Shown here one piece after another: positions 46,387 through 58,600 of a stretch of 64,000 nucleotides of DNA (positions are counted from its first letter, which is position 1; the number at the start of each line of letters is the position of its first letter). Where the stretch lies: NCBI GenBank assembly GCA_036571765.1, contig BROE01000004.1, positions 4,618,453 to 4,682,452 on the forward strand, written 5' to 3'. The stretch comes from Plecoglossus altivelis. Its lineage: Eukaryota > Chordata > Actinopteri > Osmeriformes > Plecoglossidae. The translations under genes and the position numbers were made by a program. The notes beneath the pieces were generated by a model. It saw nothing but the letters and a program-made list of their open reading frames with translations, had not been told where the DNA came from and made no database searches.

Positions 46387-48529
46387 CGGTTGTAGACACT
46401 ATGCTGACCTTCAGAGTGCTCTATGAAAAGGGATCATAGAATGATTCATAGTGATACCTCCCCCTCTCCTGTAGCAATATCAGTGTAGCCACAAGCAATC
46501 CTGGGGCTAAATGCAATCATACGATGTGTATTCACATGTGCGTGCGTGTGTATGTGTGTGTGTGAGGAGGTGGGCTGTATAAGTTAGTGGAAAGCCATTT
46601 GGGATAATGTCCAATGGATGTATGCTCACTGTCTACAGCAATTACCAAGCAAATGATTAGAGCTCGCTCCCTTCGCAGTGATGAATGGCTACGGCAGGTC
46701 AGGGAGTCGACGAAAAAAAGACGAGAGAAGAGAAGCGAAATAGAATAGAGGGAAAAGGAACCAGATTCCTGGAACATTTCTTTACGGTTCCTTCCGTCTG
46801 TCCATGCAGGTGAACTGTTCAGTACTTCAGCGTCAAAACTTAACCCACTTTGGTGGAATACATTTTTGTCTAAGCGGATCTGTTGTGTGTGTCTCGTGTG
46901 CGTGTGTGCAACAGCAGGGGGTGAGGGGTTTAAATACAGATCAAATTAATCAGAAGGTGCATGAAGTCAAGCACTCGGCTCCATCGTTTAGTGTCGGTCT
47001 TGTTGCTTCACACAGTCCCCCCCCCTGCGTCCTGCCCTCTGTCATCACCTTGTGTAACCGTGGAAACCCCGCCTGGTCCAATCAGGTTGCAGCCTCAGAT
47101 AATGTATCCTCCCCTGGCACTTATCAGCTGCCTGCGTTCACCTCACGTTGCCCTCCACCTCACATTCTTACCCCCCCCCAAACTAATTGATTAGGAAATC
47201 AATTTTAGTTGACACAGAGCTGTGCAAAGGCCAAATCATTTCTCACATTTAGGGGATGAGTAATTGCGTGTTGTTTTAGATAACAAGCAAAGCAAATTTT
47301 CAGTTTCGCCATCATCTGCCACGACCATTCACACAGCGGTGAAGCTTCTGTCTGTTGACGTCTCTAATCTTTTAATTGGCTCCCAGCCAAACTTCGTTAA
47401 TTGCTGCTGGATGAGTGGGTTGGAGTGAGCGACTATGAGGACAGCATCTTGGTTTGTAAATATCCTCCATTGATCTCTTTGTGGTTGACAAAAACATGCT
47501 TGTCTGTCTGGGCGCATTATTGGCATTTTTGTTGGGAGTAAAAAAAGATAGCAATCCCAAGAAGCACACTGATTTTCAATGAGGACTTGTTGAATACAGC
47601 TCAGATAAAGTACCAATTCACTATGGAAACACAATTTCAACAATCAATTTAATGCGCTGACTATCATTGTAGTATTTTATCTCAGTAAAAAAAAAAAAAC
47701 ACAGCTACTGTGAAAGGGATTGTGGTGAATCTGAATCGGCCTTTTAACTGTTCTTTAACTACTGTTTTTGAAGCGTTTCTGCTCCAGAGAAACAATTATT
47801 CTGGCCAGTTTCCAAAGAGCAACAGGAAGCAAAGGCAGCCATGGAAATAACACCAAAGTGAAAAGGTAATTCCTTTTCCATTAAGTGTGATATCCTCTAA
47901 GTTCCCTGAAGACTTTCCAGAGAAGCTCTGATTAGAACCGTCTGAACGCACGCCCACTTTCTACAGTATTTTTCTAATGAAACGTATTAATACAAAATAT
48001 GACTGTGGAAGATTAAACCCCTTTCGTCACAGTTGAAAGTGTTTGAAATCCCTTTCACCCCACCTCCAACTCCGTCCCTAAAGTAGAAAAAGGGCGTGGC
48101 CTGCTTTGATGTCCCCGTCACCCGTCCCCCCCTCCGTGCCAGCACAAAATCTTTAATATTCACAGAAAAGGAAATCGGCCCCGGTTTGAGTCGGTGTGGA
48201 CTGTGCGCAAGACTGGCAAGGCTCAAAGCATCAGGTGCAACGTGAGGCTCTAAGCCCAGAGTGCTGCAGCAGAGGTCTGTCTCCTGAAGGACCCTGGGTG
48301 GGAATTAAGATGGCATTCCTCACAAAGGCTATTGATTTCCCCCTGCTCCAGCTCTTTCCTGTCAGATCATTTCCCTGGTTCGCGTGCAGGGGACACATCA
48401 GAATTATGGATGTGCCCTTACGTAGAGCTATAAATCAGAGTTATGGATTAGCTGGTGTATATTGTGGGAGAAGTCAGGGATATCATATGTATGTTAACGA
48501 CGCGTAGGTTCGCGCGTGCGCGTGCGAAC
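46387..48529. other. non-coding stretch, nothing recognised
   Basis: Includes a short GT repeat (46537-46563), a run of 12 As (about 47688-47699) and an inverted repeat at 47185-47204. AT-rich parts at 47185-47290 and 48340-48470 look like candidate regulatory DNA but cannot be tested here. Confidence 0.5.
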
Positions 48530-48582
48530 GCGCACGTGAGAGTGTTTGTACGTGTGTGTGTGAGTGTGTGCGGGGGGGGACG
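48530..48582. repeat. GT/CG-containing simple sequence
   Basis: Alternating CGCGTGCGCGTG, then TG repeats ending in an eight-base G run; Z-DNA-prone composition. Confidence 0.85.
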
Positions 48583-49128
48583 ACGTGTGAGAGAGACAGA
48601 GTGTCGGAGGGACAGAGAGTGAATAAAGATTGCCAATGCATTGAGGACAGGCAAGGTAGTCTCATTTGAACAAAGTATCTGACTGCATACCTAACACAAC
48701 CCGCAGTACTATATCTTTCTCAATAGAATACTATAGATAGATTTCCTATAGAAAGAGGATCTTTGTCAAAAAACGACAAAGCCTCCTTCGACACTATGAG
48801 AAATAGTTTAGTGCTCTGTGTGATCGTGAGGTAGGGACATACCACAGAAAATATCATAGTGTTTGCCCATGTGCTCCATAATGCAACATGAGTTGAAGAT
48901 TTAAAGACAGCCTGAAGGCAGGACCAGTTATAACAAGTTTCAGAGGTGGAGGATGAAATTCTCAGGACGAGAGGCGGGGCAGGCAAAGAGATTGAGCGAT
49001 GGATTCGGGAAGACTACTAAATGTTGCTTGCACATCCATATTTAATGTGGTTTTGTGCACGATTAAACCACCAGTTGTTACTTCATCTTGACTTGCCATT
49101 GTGAGTTCAGAGTGGCTTCAGATGCCAA
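48583..49128. other. non-coding stretch, nothing recognised
   Basis: No element recognised. Confidence 0.6.
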
Positions 49129-49143
49129 CACACACACACACAT

Positions 49144-49174
<31 letters not shown>
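49129..49174. repeat. CA microsatellite
   Basis: CA repeat with TA interruptions. Confidence 0.95.
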
Positions 49175-49175
<1 letters not shown>

Positions 49176-49540
49176 TCCAAGGCATTAGGACCTCACTTTG
49201 ACATTTCCAGAGATGTGTGTTTTCAATATTGATATTTACGTTCGATTGAAGAGGTTGTACTGTTGCTCTCTGTCTCCACGCCTGATCAATATGGCTGATG
49301 GACAACAGCACAGGGGAAATCACACTCATGATGCACGGACAGAGATTAAAGACACGGCACGAGAACGGGATCCCTTGGTTCTGAAGGTGATGTGACCGCA
49401 AGACGTTCTCATTAATGTACCCGCTGTTGCATAGTAGTCACCTTCAGCCATCTCTCTCTCCCCCTTCAAGTTGTCACGTTTGTTTTTTCTTTTTTCTTCT
49501 TCTCGTTTTCGCTCTTACTCTCTCGTGTGTGTGTTTGAAA
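49175..49540. other. non-coding stretch, nothing recognised
   Basis: Mixed DNA with a T/C-rich part at 49455-49520. Confidence 0.6.
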
Positions 49541-49618
49541 GAAAGAGAGAGAGAGGGAGAGAGAGAAACACAAGGGAGCAGAAGAGAAAGGGATGAGAGA
49601 AAGAGAGAGAGAGAGATG
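49541..49618 (+). repeat. GA-rich purine tract
   Basis: GAGA repeats with AAACACAAGGG interruption. Confidence 0.9.
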
Positions 49619-49961
49619 TCATTGGTTTCGAATGGCCAGATCCCCCAACACTATGGCATGGAGTCCCTCAGCTCTGTGCACGTTCTGAGGCTTGAATAAG
49701 CCGCAGAATAACTGCTCTGTTTCCCCTTGGGGCTTGAGGCAAACAACAGACGTCTCGCTCATAAACGTTCATCTTCCGCGCTGCGAGGGATGAGACCCAC
49801 ACCGACTCTCCCCTAGGAGTGTGGTGACACTGAGAATGACCACGCGCCTCCTTCAGAGAGACTGAGCTCTGCTCCTGGTCCTCCCTCGAAGACTGTCCTG
49901 TTCCTGAGGGCTCGCAGCTGATCAGATCCTGGTCGGGGTGCGTGTCTGCGTATCTATGTGC
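49619..49961. other. non-coding spacer
   Basis: Unique sequence before the TGTGTCC array, nothing recognised. Confidence 0.6.
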
Positions 49962-50088
49962 CTGTGTGTGTCCATGTGTGTCCCTGTGTGTGTCCACGTG
50001 TGTCCCTGTGTGTCCCTGTGTGTCCATGTGTGTCCCTGTGTGTCCACGTGTGTCCATGTGTGTCCCTTTGTGCCCGTGTGTGCATGAG
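49962..50088. repeat. 10-12-bp TGTGTCCCTG minisatellite
   Basis: About eleven units of TGTGTCCCTG, TGTGTCCATG or TGTGTCCACG, some with an extra TG. The minus-strand His/Thr/Asp-rich frames here are artefacts. Confidence 0.93.
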
Positions 50089-50241
50089 CCTGCAGCCGCA
50101 GCACTCGGAAATTCTGCATTCAGAACCGACTGTAAATACCCTTGAAATAACAACCCTTGAAATCAGTCCAGAGTCTCGCGGTGTTCTTGAACGAGGAAGC
50201 AGAGTGGAGGAACTCTTTGTGATAAGAAGCAAGGTGACGGA

Positions 50242-50306
50242 TGGGGGGGCTAAAGGGGGGGGCTGGCAGTGGGTGGGGGTGGGGGGTCCGTGTGCTGGGG
50301 GGGGGC
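50242..50306 (+). repeat. G-rich tract, G-quadruplex candidate
   Basis: Successive G runs of 7, 8, 3, 5, 6 and 9 separated by short spacers within 65 bases. Confidence 0.85.
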
Positions 50307-50798
50307 TCTTCAGAGGTGGACGCTGAGGTAGCGGAGCACCAATAAGCAGCTTGGGAGGAGATAAGCGCTTATGAAGAATAGACCTGAGGGTAAAGAATGC
50401 CAAGCTGCTCGGAAGATACAGCAACTCATTTCAAGCCAAACACAGGAGAACCCTGAGCTACTGTAGAATACTGATGGGAGGAGATGAGGGGTTGTGGGGG
50501 AGGGAGGGGAGACAAACTAAACTCGGGTTGTCTTGGCCAGGACTTTTCCGCAAGTTTTTTTTTCTCCTTTCCTTGTCGAAATTGTCCAGCAGTTTGTGTA
50601 AAACATATTCTATTTCAGAGTATCTTTCACATGGCCTCAATAACACTGATTTAGAAACTGTTCATTTAAAAGTATAAGAAGCTGGGTTTTAAATCATATC
50701 AGGGAGATTTTCAACTCAGCTTGGGCTCTTGTTATTGCATTAGCCACGCTTGCTAATCAAATCTTCTCCCACTTCTCCCTTGGAACACACCCCTGCAG
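50307..50798. other. non-coding stretch, nothing recognised
   Basis: Mixed DNA, no exon or element supported. Confidence 0.6.
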
Positions 50799-50805
50799 TG
50801 TGTGT

Positions 50806-50852
<47 letters not shown>
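50799..50852. repeat. TG microsatellite
   Basis: About 54 bases of TG with two TATG interruptions. Confidence 0.97.
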
Positions 50853-50855
<3 letters not shown>

Positions 50856-51426
50856 TTGCGTAGGAAAACCTTCCAATGCATGTTTCCTATATTCAAAGTA
50901 GATTAACCTGACCGAAACACCTCCTACTCTTTCCTCCGCCTCCTCCTTCTTTTATGTAACCAGACAAACATCACACCAGTCTTTCATCCCTCCTCTCCCC
51001 TTCCTTCTCCTTCTCTTTCAGTCTCTCTCCACCCATGGCCAGGGACGGGGAATCAACGCAACGCAAGTCTGTCCTTGAACTGTGTCCGTCAGACACTAAA
51101 ACCAGACAGGACACACGGATGGCTCTGCTGGTCTCATGTGACTGTCCGTCTTTGGGTCTACAGCAGGTTTCAGGGTTGCTGCTCGCTGGAGAGGATGGGG
51201 TCCTGTGAAGTTGCCCCACAGGTCTGCTAAGATACAACCACTCTGGCAGCTGCCGCTACTGCTGCTGCATCGGAATAGAAAACAAACGCTCCTCCGAGAC
51301 CTGAAGGTCAGTCGAATACAGGCGCGTACTGCCACAGATGCAGTTCCTACACAAACACACAAACACACTTCAGTCAAATTCACACAAAAACGTGCAGTGA
51401 AAGATGTATGAGAGATCCAAATATGC
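50853..51426. other. non-coding stretch with weak exon-like signal
   Basis: A pyrimidine tract ending in TCTCTTTCAG (to 51021) is followed by an open frame containing MARDGESTQRKSVLELC from 51034. No donor of quality or family match supports it. Confidence 0.4.
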
Positions 51427-51444
51427 ACGCACGCACACACACAT

Positions 51445-51479
<35 letters not shown>

Positions 51480-51482
51480 CAG
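51427..51482. repeat. CA microsatellite
   Basis: CA repeat with GCACGC start and AAACACA interruption. Confidence 0.95.
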
Positions 51483-51676
51483 GGTACACACAGCTACTAA
51501 GCAGGACAGCAGAGGTGTTGAACTTGGCTCTGCAGCAGGAGAGGAGAGAGCTCTGCAGCAGGCTGATGTGATGGGGTGTGGGCTGGGTGAGGGAGGGAGG
51601 GAGCAGAGACTGTGGCTGGGTGGAGAGAGCACACTGGAAGACAGGCCAGTGCCAGGAGACCCTCTGCACCACCTTG

Positions 51677-51679
51677 TGC

Positions 51680-51710
<31 letters not shown>

Positions 51711-51888
51711 CATTAAAGTGTGTCAGCATGTGGGAATTAGAATTAGTGTCTGAGTGAAAGTGTAGGTGTGCGCATGCATAGAAATGTGTGGGTGCGTACG
51801 TGTGTGTGAGTGTGCCTATAGAAGTGTGTGTGTTTATGTTTGTGTAGGTGTATGTGTGCTTTAGTGTGTGTGTGTGTGTGTGTGTGTA
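51677..51888. repeat. GT-rich region with two TG cores
   Basis: TG cores at 51677-51705 and 51864-51887 joined by degenerate GTGTG-rich sequence. Confidence 0.85.
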
Positions 51889-52480
51889 GGCCCAGGCTCA
51901 GGGATAACTGTGCAGCAGAAAGAGAAGCTGGCCTCTACGAGAGCCGCTCCTCCCACCGTCCTCACGCGTCTCTCCTGGTCTCACACAGCACCTGCGCTAG
52001 GAGGAGAAACACCTGCGCCAAACCATTCTGTTTCCTCAGGCAGAATACCTGATGTGGACATGATTAAGGCTGCATGTCTTTCACTAATCACCTGAATCAG
52101 ACTAACCTTACTGCAAGTTCTGTAATAATCATTACAGAGTAGCTCACAGCAAGCGTGACTGGGGCAGCCAAAATCACTGGTAACTGTTGCAGAGATAAAC
52201 ATTCTAAAAAAAATATGAATATAAAATATCAAGGTGGGTGAAAACGAATTTTAAGTCATCTAGCGTATTGCTTCCTTTGTAGAATGTCTTCAGATTTCAG
52301 ACAGAATGTTGTCAGATCCACAGTGAGAGCTGTCGTCCCCTCTAGTCTGGTTCCCTCCTACAGGTTCAGTCCCCTCAGTAAGTCACCTCTCATGCTGTAC
52401 ATTCACAACTCCTAAGTTCGCTTCATCTCTCACTGTGACCGCAGCTCCCGACTGACCCCAGACGTTACCCCAGCCACTCC
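51889..52480. other. non-coding stretch, nothing recognised
   Basis: Unique DNA with no element recognised. Confidence 0.6.
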
Positions 52481-52676
52481 CCCCCCTATGCCCCCCCCAA
52501 CTTCACGTACTCTCCTGGTACTCCCCCCTCCCTCCCTCACTCCAGCTCAGCCCCAACCCGTCGAATGTGTCACCATCTTTGAAGTACTGCAGATACACTG
52601 TGATTACACCATTCTCTGCCCCCCCCACACACACACAAACCCCCCCACCACACACACACACTCCCCCTCCTCTTTC
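52481..52676. repeat. C-rich sequence with C-run/CA repeat
   Basis: C runs at 52481-52498, then CCCCCCCACACACACACAAA and CCCCCCCACCACACACACAC at 52619-52662. Confidence 0.85.
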
Positions 52677-53003
52677 CTCCTCCATCGCTTATCCTATCTG
52701 CGTCATTCTCGACAACTTTCTTCCCAGGCTCTGTGCTCTTCCAGCACGCTTCAGCTGGGAGAAGCTCTGATCCCTTCCCTCTGATAAGGTTGTGGAGCAG
52801 ATAAGGAAAGACCGCACCTCCCACCTTACGTACTCTGGCTCTGGAGTGTACTCGCTTGACTTACGTAGCAGAGGAGTGGCGCGACTCCTCCCACTGTTTT
52901 GTCCAGCAGAATAAGCAGTTAACGTATCTGGTAACTGTACTGAGAACAGAGTTTGGGCAAGAGAGAACGGAGTATAGCAAGAGAGAGGAGAGAGACACCC
53001 GAC
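52677..53003. other. non-coding stretch, nothing recognised
   Basis: Short unique stretch ahead of the GAGACA array. Confidence 0.6.
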
Positions 53004-53054
53004 GAGAGAGAGACAGAGAGAGACAGAGAGAGACAGAGAGAGACAGAGAGAGAG
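53004..53054 (+). repeat. 10-bp GAGAGAGACA repeat, about 5 copies
   Basis: Exact ten-base spacing, passing into GTGTGTG. Confidence 0.95.
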
Positions 53055-53480
53055 TGTGTGTACATGTTTTTTATGTATGTGTGTTTACTGTATATAGGTA
53101 CTTGAATGGGTGTGTGTGTGGGCATAACACTGTAAATGTGTCTGTATATATGTTGTGTGTGGGGGAAAGAGAATCGGAAGGTGGCAGGCTGCCTTATTAG
53201 ACTGCAGCAGTCCTGCCTCGGTGAAGGCCTCTCTACTAGATGCTGTCTGATACCTTACTGATACAGAACACATGTTTCCTCTAGCGCAGCACAAGATGTT
53301 CCTTCACCAGACGTCTCTCCACGCGGGTCACCAGCTGCTGCTCCATGGTGTCTGTTCCTGTTCTGCACTCCTGCTCTCCAGGATGCAGGAGATGACCAGA
53401 TGATTCTGGACACGATTCTGAAGATTACTGTGGAGTTGACAGGAGACTTCCCTGGAGGACAATGGTGAAGACAGGATATT
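53055..53480. other. non-coding stretch, nothing recognised
   Basis: Unique DNA with short GT-rich patches at 53110-53160. Confidence 0.6.
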
Positions 53481-53740
53481 ACTGGAGAGGACTGGAGAGG
53501 ACTGGAGATGACTGGAGAGGACTGGAGATGACTGGAGAGGACTGGAGAGGACTGGAGAGAACTGGAGAGGACTGGAGATGACTGGAGAGGACTGGAGAGG
53601 ACTGGAGAGAACTGGAGATGACTAGAGAGGACTGGAGCTGACTAGAGAGGACTGGAGAGGACTGGAGCTGACTAGAGAGGACTGGAGCTGACTAGAGAGG
53701 ACTGGAGAGGACTGGAGAGGACAGGAGAGGACTGGAGATG
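53481..53740 (+). repeat. 10-bp minisatellite, 26 exact-length copies
   Basis: ACTGGAGAGG and variants fill 260 bases with no insertion or deletion. Variants are ACTGGAGATG, ACTGGAGAGA, ACTGGAGCTG, ACTAGAGAGG and one ACAGGAGAGG. The GCTG and TAGA variants alternate in the right half (53621-53700), showing a 20-bp sub-unit. It stays in register throughout. Confidence 0.97.
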
Positions 53741-53909
53741 ATTCCCTCTCATCATAGTTCATGTCAAAGGACAGATGTTAATATCTTCAGTGTCGTTGGG
53801 ATTTTGTTTTGTTTTGTTAGTCATTTGATAGTACGATTTTTTATATTAAATACCCAGTTAATCGCTCACAGGGAGTTGGCATTGAGTACTTAATTGGTAT
53901 CTGGTTACA
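53741..53909. other. short unique spacer
   Basis: Includes TTTTGTTTTGTTTTGTT at about 53802-53818; nothing else. Confidence 0.6.
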
Positions 53910-54070
53910 ACACACACACACACTGACAGACACGCACGCACAAATGCACACACTCACAAACACCCACAATCACACACCCACAAACACACACAAGCCCAAG
54001 AAAACAAACACACTCAAAATGCACACATACAGCCTTACATGGATACACACACCCTTACACACATGCACGC
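53910..54070. repeat. degenerate CA-rich region
   Basis: CA core at 53910-53922, then ACACACTC, CACAAACAC and ACACCC motifs. Confidence 0.85.
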
Positions 54071-54324
54071 GCATGCAGACAAACAAGCTTCCCAAACCAC
54101 ACAGTACACGGTCGTACTTCAGCCCTGTAATTAGAACCAGCAGCTGTGATTTCTGACACATCCAGGCTGTGTATCACCAGAGGAACACCCCCCTTCTTCT
54201 CCAGCCCCCCCACCCCACCCCCATCCACCCACTGCCATCCTCACCACACGACAAACTGCAACCGGCAAATACATGTTTGAGGTTTTGTTCATTACATGTT
54301 CCAAAACCCACATGAAACATTCCC

Positions 54325-54329
<5 letters not shown>
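54071..54329. other. non-coding spacer with C-rich patch
   Basis: CCCCCCCACCCCACCCCC at about 54205-54222; nothing else recognised. Confidence 0.6.

Positions 54330-54382
<53 letters not shown>
54330..54382. repeat. GT microsatellite
   Basis: About 26 uninterrupted TG units. Confidence 0.97.
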
Positions 54383-54384
<2 letters not shown>

Positions 54385-54564
54385 TGTGGGGAGGGAGGCT
54401 GACATAACACTGTCTCTGCCTCGCTCTGCCTCTCTCTGCCTCGCCAGAGAGAATGAGAGAACGGCAAACAGTAGACAGGTAATTGATTTGCTCACTGTGC
54501 CAGAGCGCAACCACCTTCCCTAATGGACAGAGCTTATTACCTGTGGCGGTAATTAGAGATCGGG

Positions 54565-54850
54565 ATTGAGAGGGAGACTGAATGAGGGAGGAAGGGGTGA
54601 AAAAAAGAGAGAAAGAGTGAGAGGAGAGAGAGAAAGGGAGAGAGAGAGGAGGAGAGAGAGAGGAGGAGGAGAGGGAGAGAGAGAGAGCAAGAGAGAGAGA
54701 AAGAAAGAGGGGAAGAGAGAGGAGGAGAGAGAGAGGGGGAGAGAGAGGGGGAGAGAGAGAAGACAATGAGAAAGATAATGAGACAGACAAAACAGGAAAG
54801 AGAATGTGAAGAGAAAGAGAAGGAGAGCACGACACGAGAGACAGAGAGAA
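54565..54850 (+). repeat. GA-rich purine array
   Basis: About 285 bases almost devoid of pyrimidines on the plus strand, with GAGAGAGAGGAGGAG and GAGAGAGGGGGA units. Long frames on both strands are artefacts. Confidence 0.95.
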
Positions 54851-55331
54851 AACAGGCCTGAGCCTGCGCTTTGAACCTGGAACCCTTTTACCACAAAAGA
54901 AACCCTTTTAAACAGAACACTTCTACAAACCATACTAGTATTCTATCTCATCATTCTATAATTCATTTCAACATGTTTAACAGCATTCAGGGCTGTACAT
55001 TAGTGTGTCCATTAGGCAGATGTATTCAGAAGACCTCTCCCAACACACAACCTCTCCACAATTCACGCCGCCATTTCTGTGTATCTGTATTACAGGATTA
55101 CTGTGTGTTTGTGTGTGTGTGGTTAGGGACCAACAAGATGGTTGTGGTAGCCATAATATTTTGTTGAATTCTAGCTCACCCTCCATGCAATGCAAATACA
55201 GGTCTTTCGTTGGTCTTTCTAGCACTCAGCTTAGGGAAATGTGCTCAAGGAAGAAGTGTTCTGCCTGTGTAGTGAATCCCTGGATACCACATCATCCTCC
55301 CTTCTCTACCTCCAGGCTTGAGCTCTGTCTG
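54851..55331. other. non-coding stretch, nothing recognised
   Basis: Mixed unique DNA with a short TGTGTTTGTGTGTGTG patch at 55105-55121. Confidence 0.6.
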
Positions 55332-55345
55332 CACACACACACACA

Positions 55346-55390
<45 letters not shown>
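55332..55390. repeat. CA microsatellite
   Basis: CA repeat with one CTCA interruption. Confidence 0.97.
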
Positions 55391-55393
<3 letters not shown>

Positions 55394-56099
55394 CACACAG
55401 AGATGGGACTCAGAGAGTAGAGAGGCGCGGATCGAGATTGCGTGGTTTCGTCTTTAATCACCGTTCCTGAGTTAAAGGAAGGGGAGCTGTTCCGCAGAAA
55501 ATAAGACGGACTCAAACACATCTGTGAGATGGGTGGCTGGTCTCCGCAGCCTCCGAGGACATCTGCAAAGCATTTCACATAAGAGCACGGCATCCAGATT
55601 CTTCATCAGAAAAGAAGTCCAATTATTTCGAATGAGTTTGCCGGAGAGCAAAACCCCTGAGAGCTGGGGAGAGCAGCAAGTCACTGGCTATTTGATCCGT
55701 TTACCCTCAAACAATCCTGAGTTATCAGATAGAGTCTTTGTAACGAAAAACATCTGACGTGAAGAAAGATTTCTTTCACAGACGAGGCGCACGCACAGAC
55801 ACTCACGCACACATACACACAGCTCCTGGGAAACGAGGACAACAATGAGTTAGAAAGCAGAATGAGTGGAAGGAGAGGGGACTGGTGTGAACTTTGACTT
55901 CCGGTGCTTGTAAGAAATCCTTTTGGTGGTTCTGATGTTTCATCGTGTCACAGCTGGGAACACGTGTGGTGCCTGCTGTCTCTTACTTGACTGATGATTG
56001 GTCGACACACTTCCCATGCAGACAAAAGCAGTCGATCGAGCTCCGAGTCGACGTAGAGCGCGAGGCAAATGCACAGCTACACATTTTCAGAAGGGGTCA
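55391..56099. other. non-coding stretch, nothing recognised
   Basis: Contains a small CA-rich patch at 55790-55822. The segment at 55440-55760 has no stop-free long frame or domain. Confidence 0.55.
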
Positions 56100-56260
56100 A
56101 GGTGTGCATATGTGTATGTGCGCGTGTCTGCGTGTTCACGATGGCGCGAGTGCGTGGGTGTGTGAGCGTGTGTTTACGATCGCATGAGTGCCCGGGTGTG
56201 TGAGTGTCTACACGCGTGTGTTTATTATGGCGTGTGTGCATGTATGATTGTGTATGCATG
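56100..56260. repeat. degenerate GT/CG-rich region
   Basis: Interrupted TG with CGCGTG and GATCGCATGAG interruptions repeated at about 56140, 56178 and 56226, suggesting a decayed unit near 40 bp. Confidence 0.7.
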
Positions 56261-57089
56261 CGGTCGTAGGCTTCGCAGCAGCGAGAGTGATGGGTCTAAT
56301 GTATGTGGTAATTGGGGTCACCTAGGGTCATTGACACCATCTTAATGAAGGTGGGGGTGTTGGGTGGAGGAACAAGGTGCCCTCTCGCTAATGGCACACG
56401 AGGACCAAGGGGTTTTACATTCAGCATAAACAGGCTTTCAAAGCAGCAGCGAGGAAGCGTCCGTAAAAAGAAGTCGATGGAAATAAAAGCTTTTTCCGGA
56501 TCTTTCTGGGGGCGTAAGACTGACTGTGAATGTCTTGATTCAGGAGAGAGACGCGTGTTCAGGCAGCTAGCACAGTGCAAGGTCGGAGGATGTACACGTT
56601 TTTTTTAACATGTTTTCACAGCGGTGTGATCAAAAGGTTTTCGCAACACATTGTCCCCGTACTGTGAATGTTATTTATTGTCCCTATCAAGTTATCAAGG
56701 CTATCGACACCTGCATTTTCTCAGGACAAAGGTTTTTCATGCAAGTTTTCTTATTGTCAAGGCTCTGACAAGGGATGGACAGTGGGGGTTTTTTCACAAT
56801 ACAGAACAGAGGGTCAGGTGACCATGTTACATCCCAGGCACGCTCGTATCATTTCCTGTTCAGCTCTCGTCTGTTCAACTCGTCTGAGTTGATGATGACA
56901 TCAGTGTCTCGGACCCAACACAGGCTGGGGTCACAGGGGCCCCTGCATGCTGACTCGTCCCGCAGCATGTGACCCATCCCCATCACCACGGCGATGGGCG
57001 ATTGTTAACACACCGGAATGCTGACAGAAGAACAGGCTGTACAGATTGGGTTTTTTCTGCTTTTCTCACTCATGCACATGCCGATATCA
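56261..57089. other. non-coding stretch, nothing recognised
   Basis: The frame pair at 56296-56608 is open on both strands, which is typical of chance. Confidence 0.55.
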
Positions 57090-57185
57090 GACACACACAT
57101 ACACACCATAAGCACGCATTCACACAGTCGTACGCAGAGACAACAACCACACACGCACACCCACAGACACACACACGCACACTCA
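57090..57185. repeat. degenerate CA-rich region
   Basis: Interrupted CA with GC and AT interruptions. Confidence 0.85.
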
Positions 57186-58212
57186 TACATTCAAGGTCCA
57201 GCCCCTCCTCCGATCCCCACACCCTTCCATCATTCCATCCTCTCCTCCTCCATCAAAATGGAAATGACAGACAGCCAATCTATATGTTAATAGTGCACAG
57301 GTAGTCTATACAGTACTATAGCTTTCTGCCAAACCATCACCGAGGGCCAACACTACTCCTGTTGGCTTGTCCTGCTCAACATAGACATCTTGGGAGAAAA
57401 TGGAGATTTTAGATTAATGACGTTTTCTATTTTCCACCACTTTGTCCGGTAGGACAATGTGGCATTGCGTTTGGCATTGCCTCAGAATTCCAGCGGCAAG
57501 AGACATTCCAATGAGCCAATCGAATTCCGTCTGCAACAGATGTCAAGAATTGGCCTATCAACTGTCAGGAAAATGGACGCACTTCCTCGTCTTGAATTTA
57601 CACAGCAGGGAACGGCTGCCATTTTGAGCGCGAGTTTGCTGGACGTGCCTTTTGTGGTGTGTTGTTTTGTTCGTCTTTATTGGCCTCAGTGCAGATCTCA
57701 TAGCTAATTGAGCAGGTGTATTACAGTTTAATAGGTTATTGATCAGATCGGATGGGACATCAGTCCTGCAGAGCAGACAAGGATTTGTAGCTTGTGACAA
57801 TTAGAGTCTGGCCAGGTTGGGGGAGAGGAAGAAAGTGATCTGTCGATAAGTGCAGGATAAGATGTTGAAGTATTCGCTCACGCCAAGGTCATCCAGAACC
57901 ACAACAGCACAGACACAAGAAAACCCCCCCGGAAAATCCATCTGTCAGTTTTAGACACTTCAGTTATGAAGTCTCTCTTTGTCCGAAAAGGCTGAACTTA
58001 AAGTCTGATGGGGGTATGTCATGAAGGAATGTCTCGCTGTAAAAGAAATGGGGAATGTAAAGAGATAGATTCATCTGTAGGTGGAATCGCAGACACTGTT
58101 ATGGAGCTTCATATACAACAAGCAACTTCTATCTCTGACATGAATACCTTTCCTTTTCACTCTTACCGGGCTATTGTGTTTAATTTCCAAACCCAGAGAA
58201 AATATTAGTTTG
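57186..58212. other. non-coding stretch, nothing recognised
   Basis: Unique DNA; the part at 57690-57790 is AT-rich with TAATTG- and TTATTGAT-type motifs and may be regulatory. Confidence 0.5.
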
Positions 58213-58600
58213 GAGTCTGTGAGAAGACAGAGGAGGGGGGAAGGAGTGGGGGTGAAACGTGAAGGATAGAGAGAGAGAGGTAGAAACAGAGAGAGGGAGA
58301 GGGAGACAGAGACAGAGGGAGGGAGACATAAGAGAAAGAGAGAGAGAGAGATAGAGAGAGAAACAGAGAGAGGGAGTGGTAGACAGAGACAGAGAGAGGG
58401 AGGGAGGGAGGGAGGGAGGCATAAGAGAGAGGGGGAGAGAGAGGTAGATAGAGAGAGAAACAGAGAGAGGAAGAGGTAGACAGAGACAGAGACAGAGAGA
58501 GAGAGAGAGGGAGGGAGGGAGACACAAGAGAGAGAGGTAGATAGAGACAGAGAGAGGGAGGGAGGGAGACATAAGAGAGAGGGAGAGAGAGAGGCGCTCC
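58213..58600 (+). repeat. GA-rich compound array with recurring ACATAAGAGAGA blocks
   Basis: A GA background is punctuated by two recurring blocks: GAGACATAAGAGA or variants (58323, 58418, 58518, 58566) and GTAGATAGAGAGAGAAACAG or variants (58280, 58350, 58445, 58540). The alternation gives an irregular higher-order period of about 50-100 bp. Confidence 0.9.

Noticed and set aside
51034..51207. 58-codon plus-strand frame starting MARDGESTQRKS after a TTTCAG
   Set aside because: No donor, no family match and a short length; the acceptor is in a pyrimidine-rich region where such sites are common.
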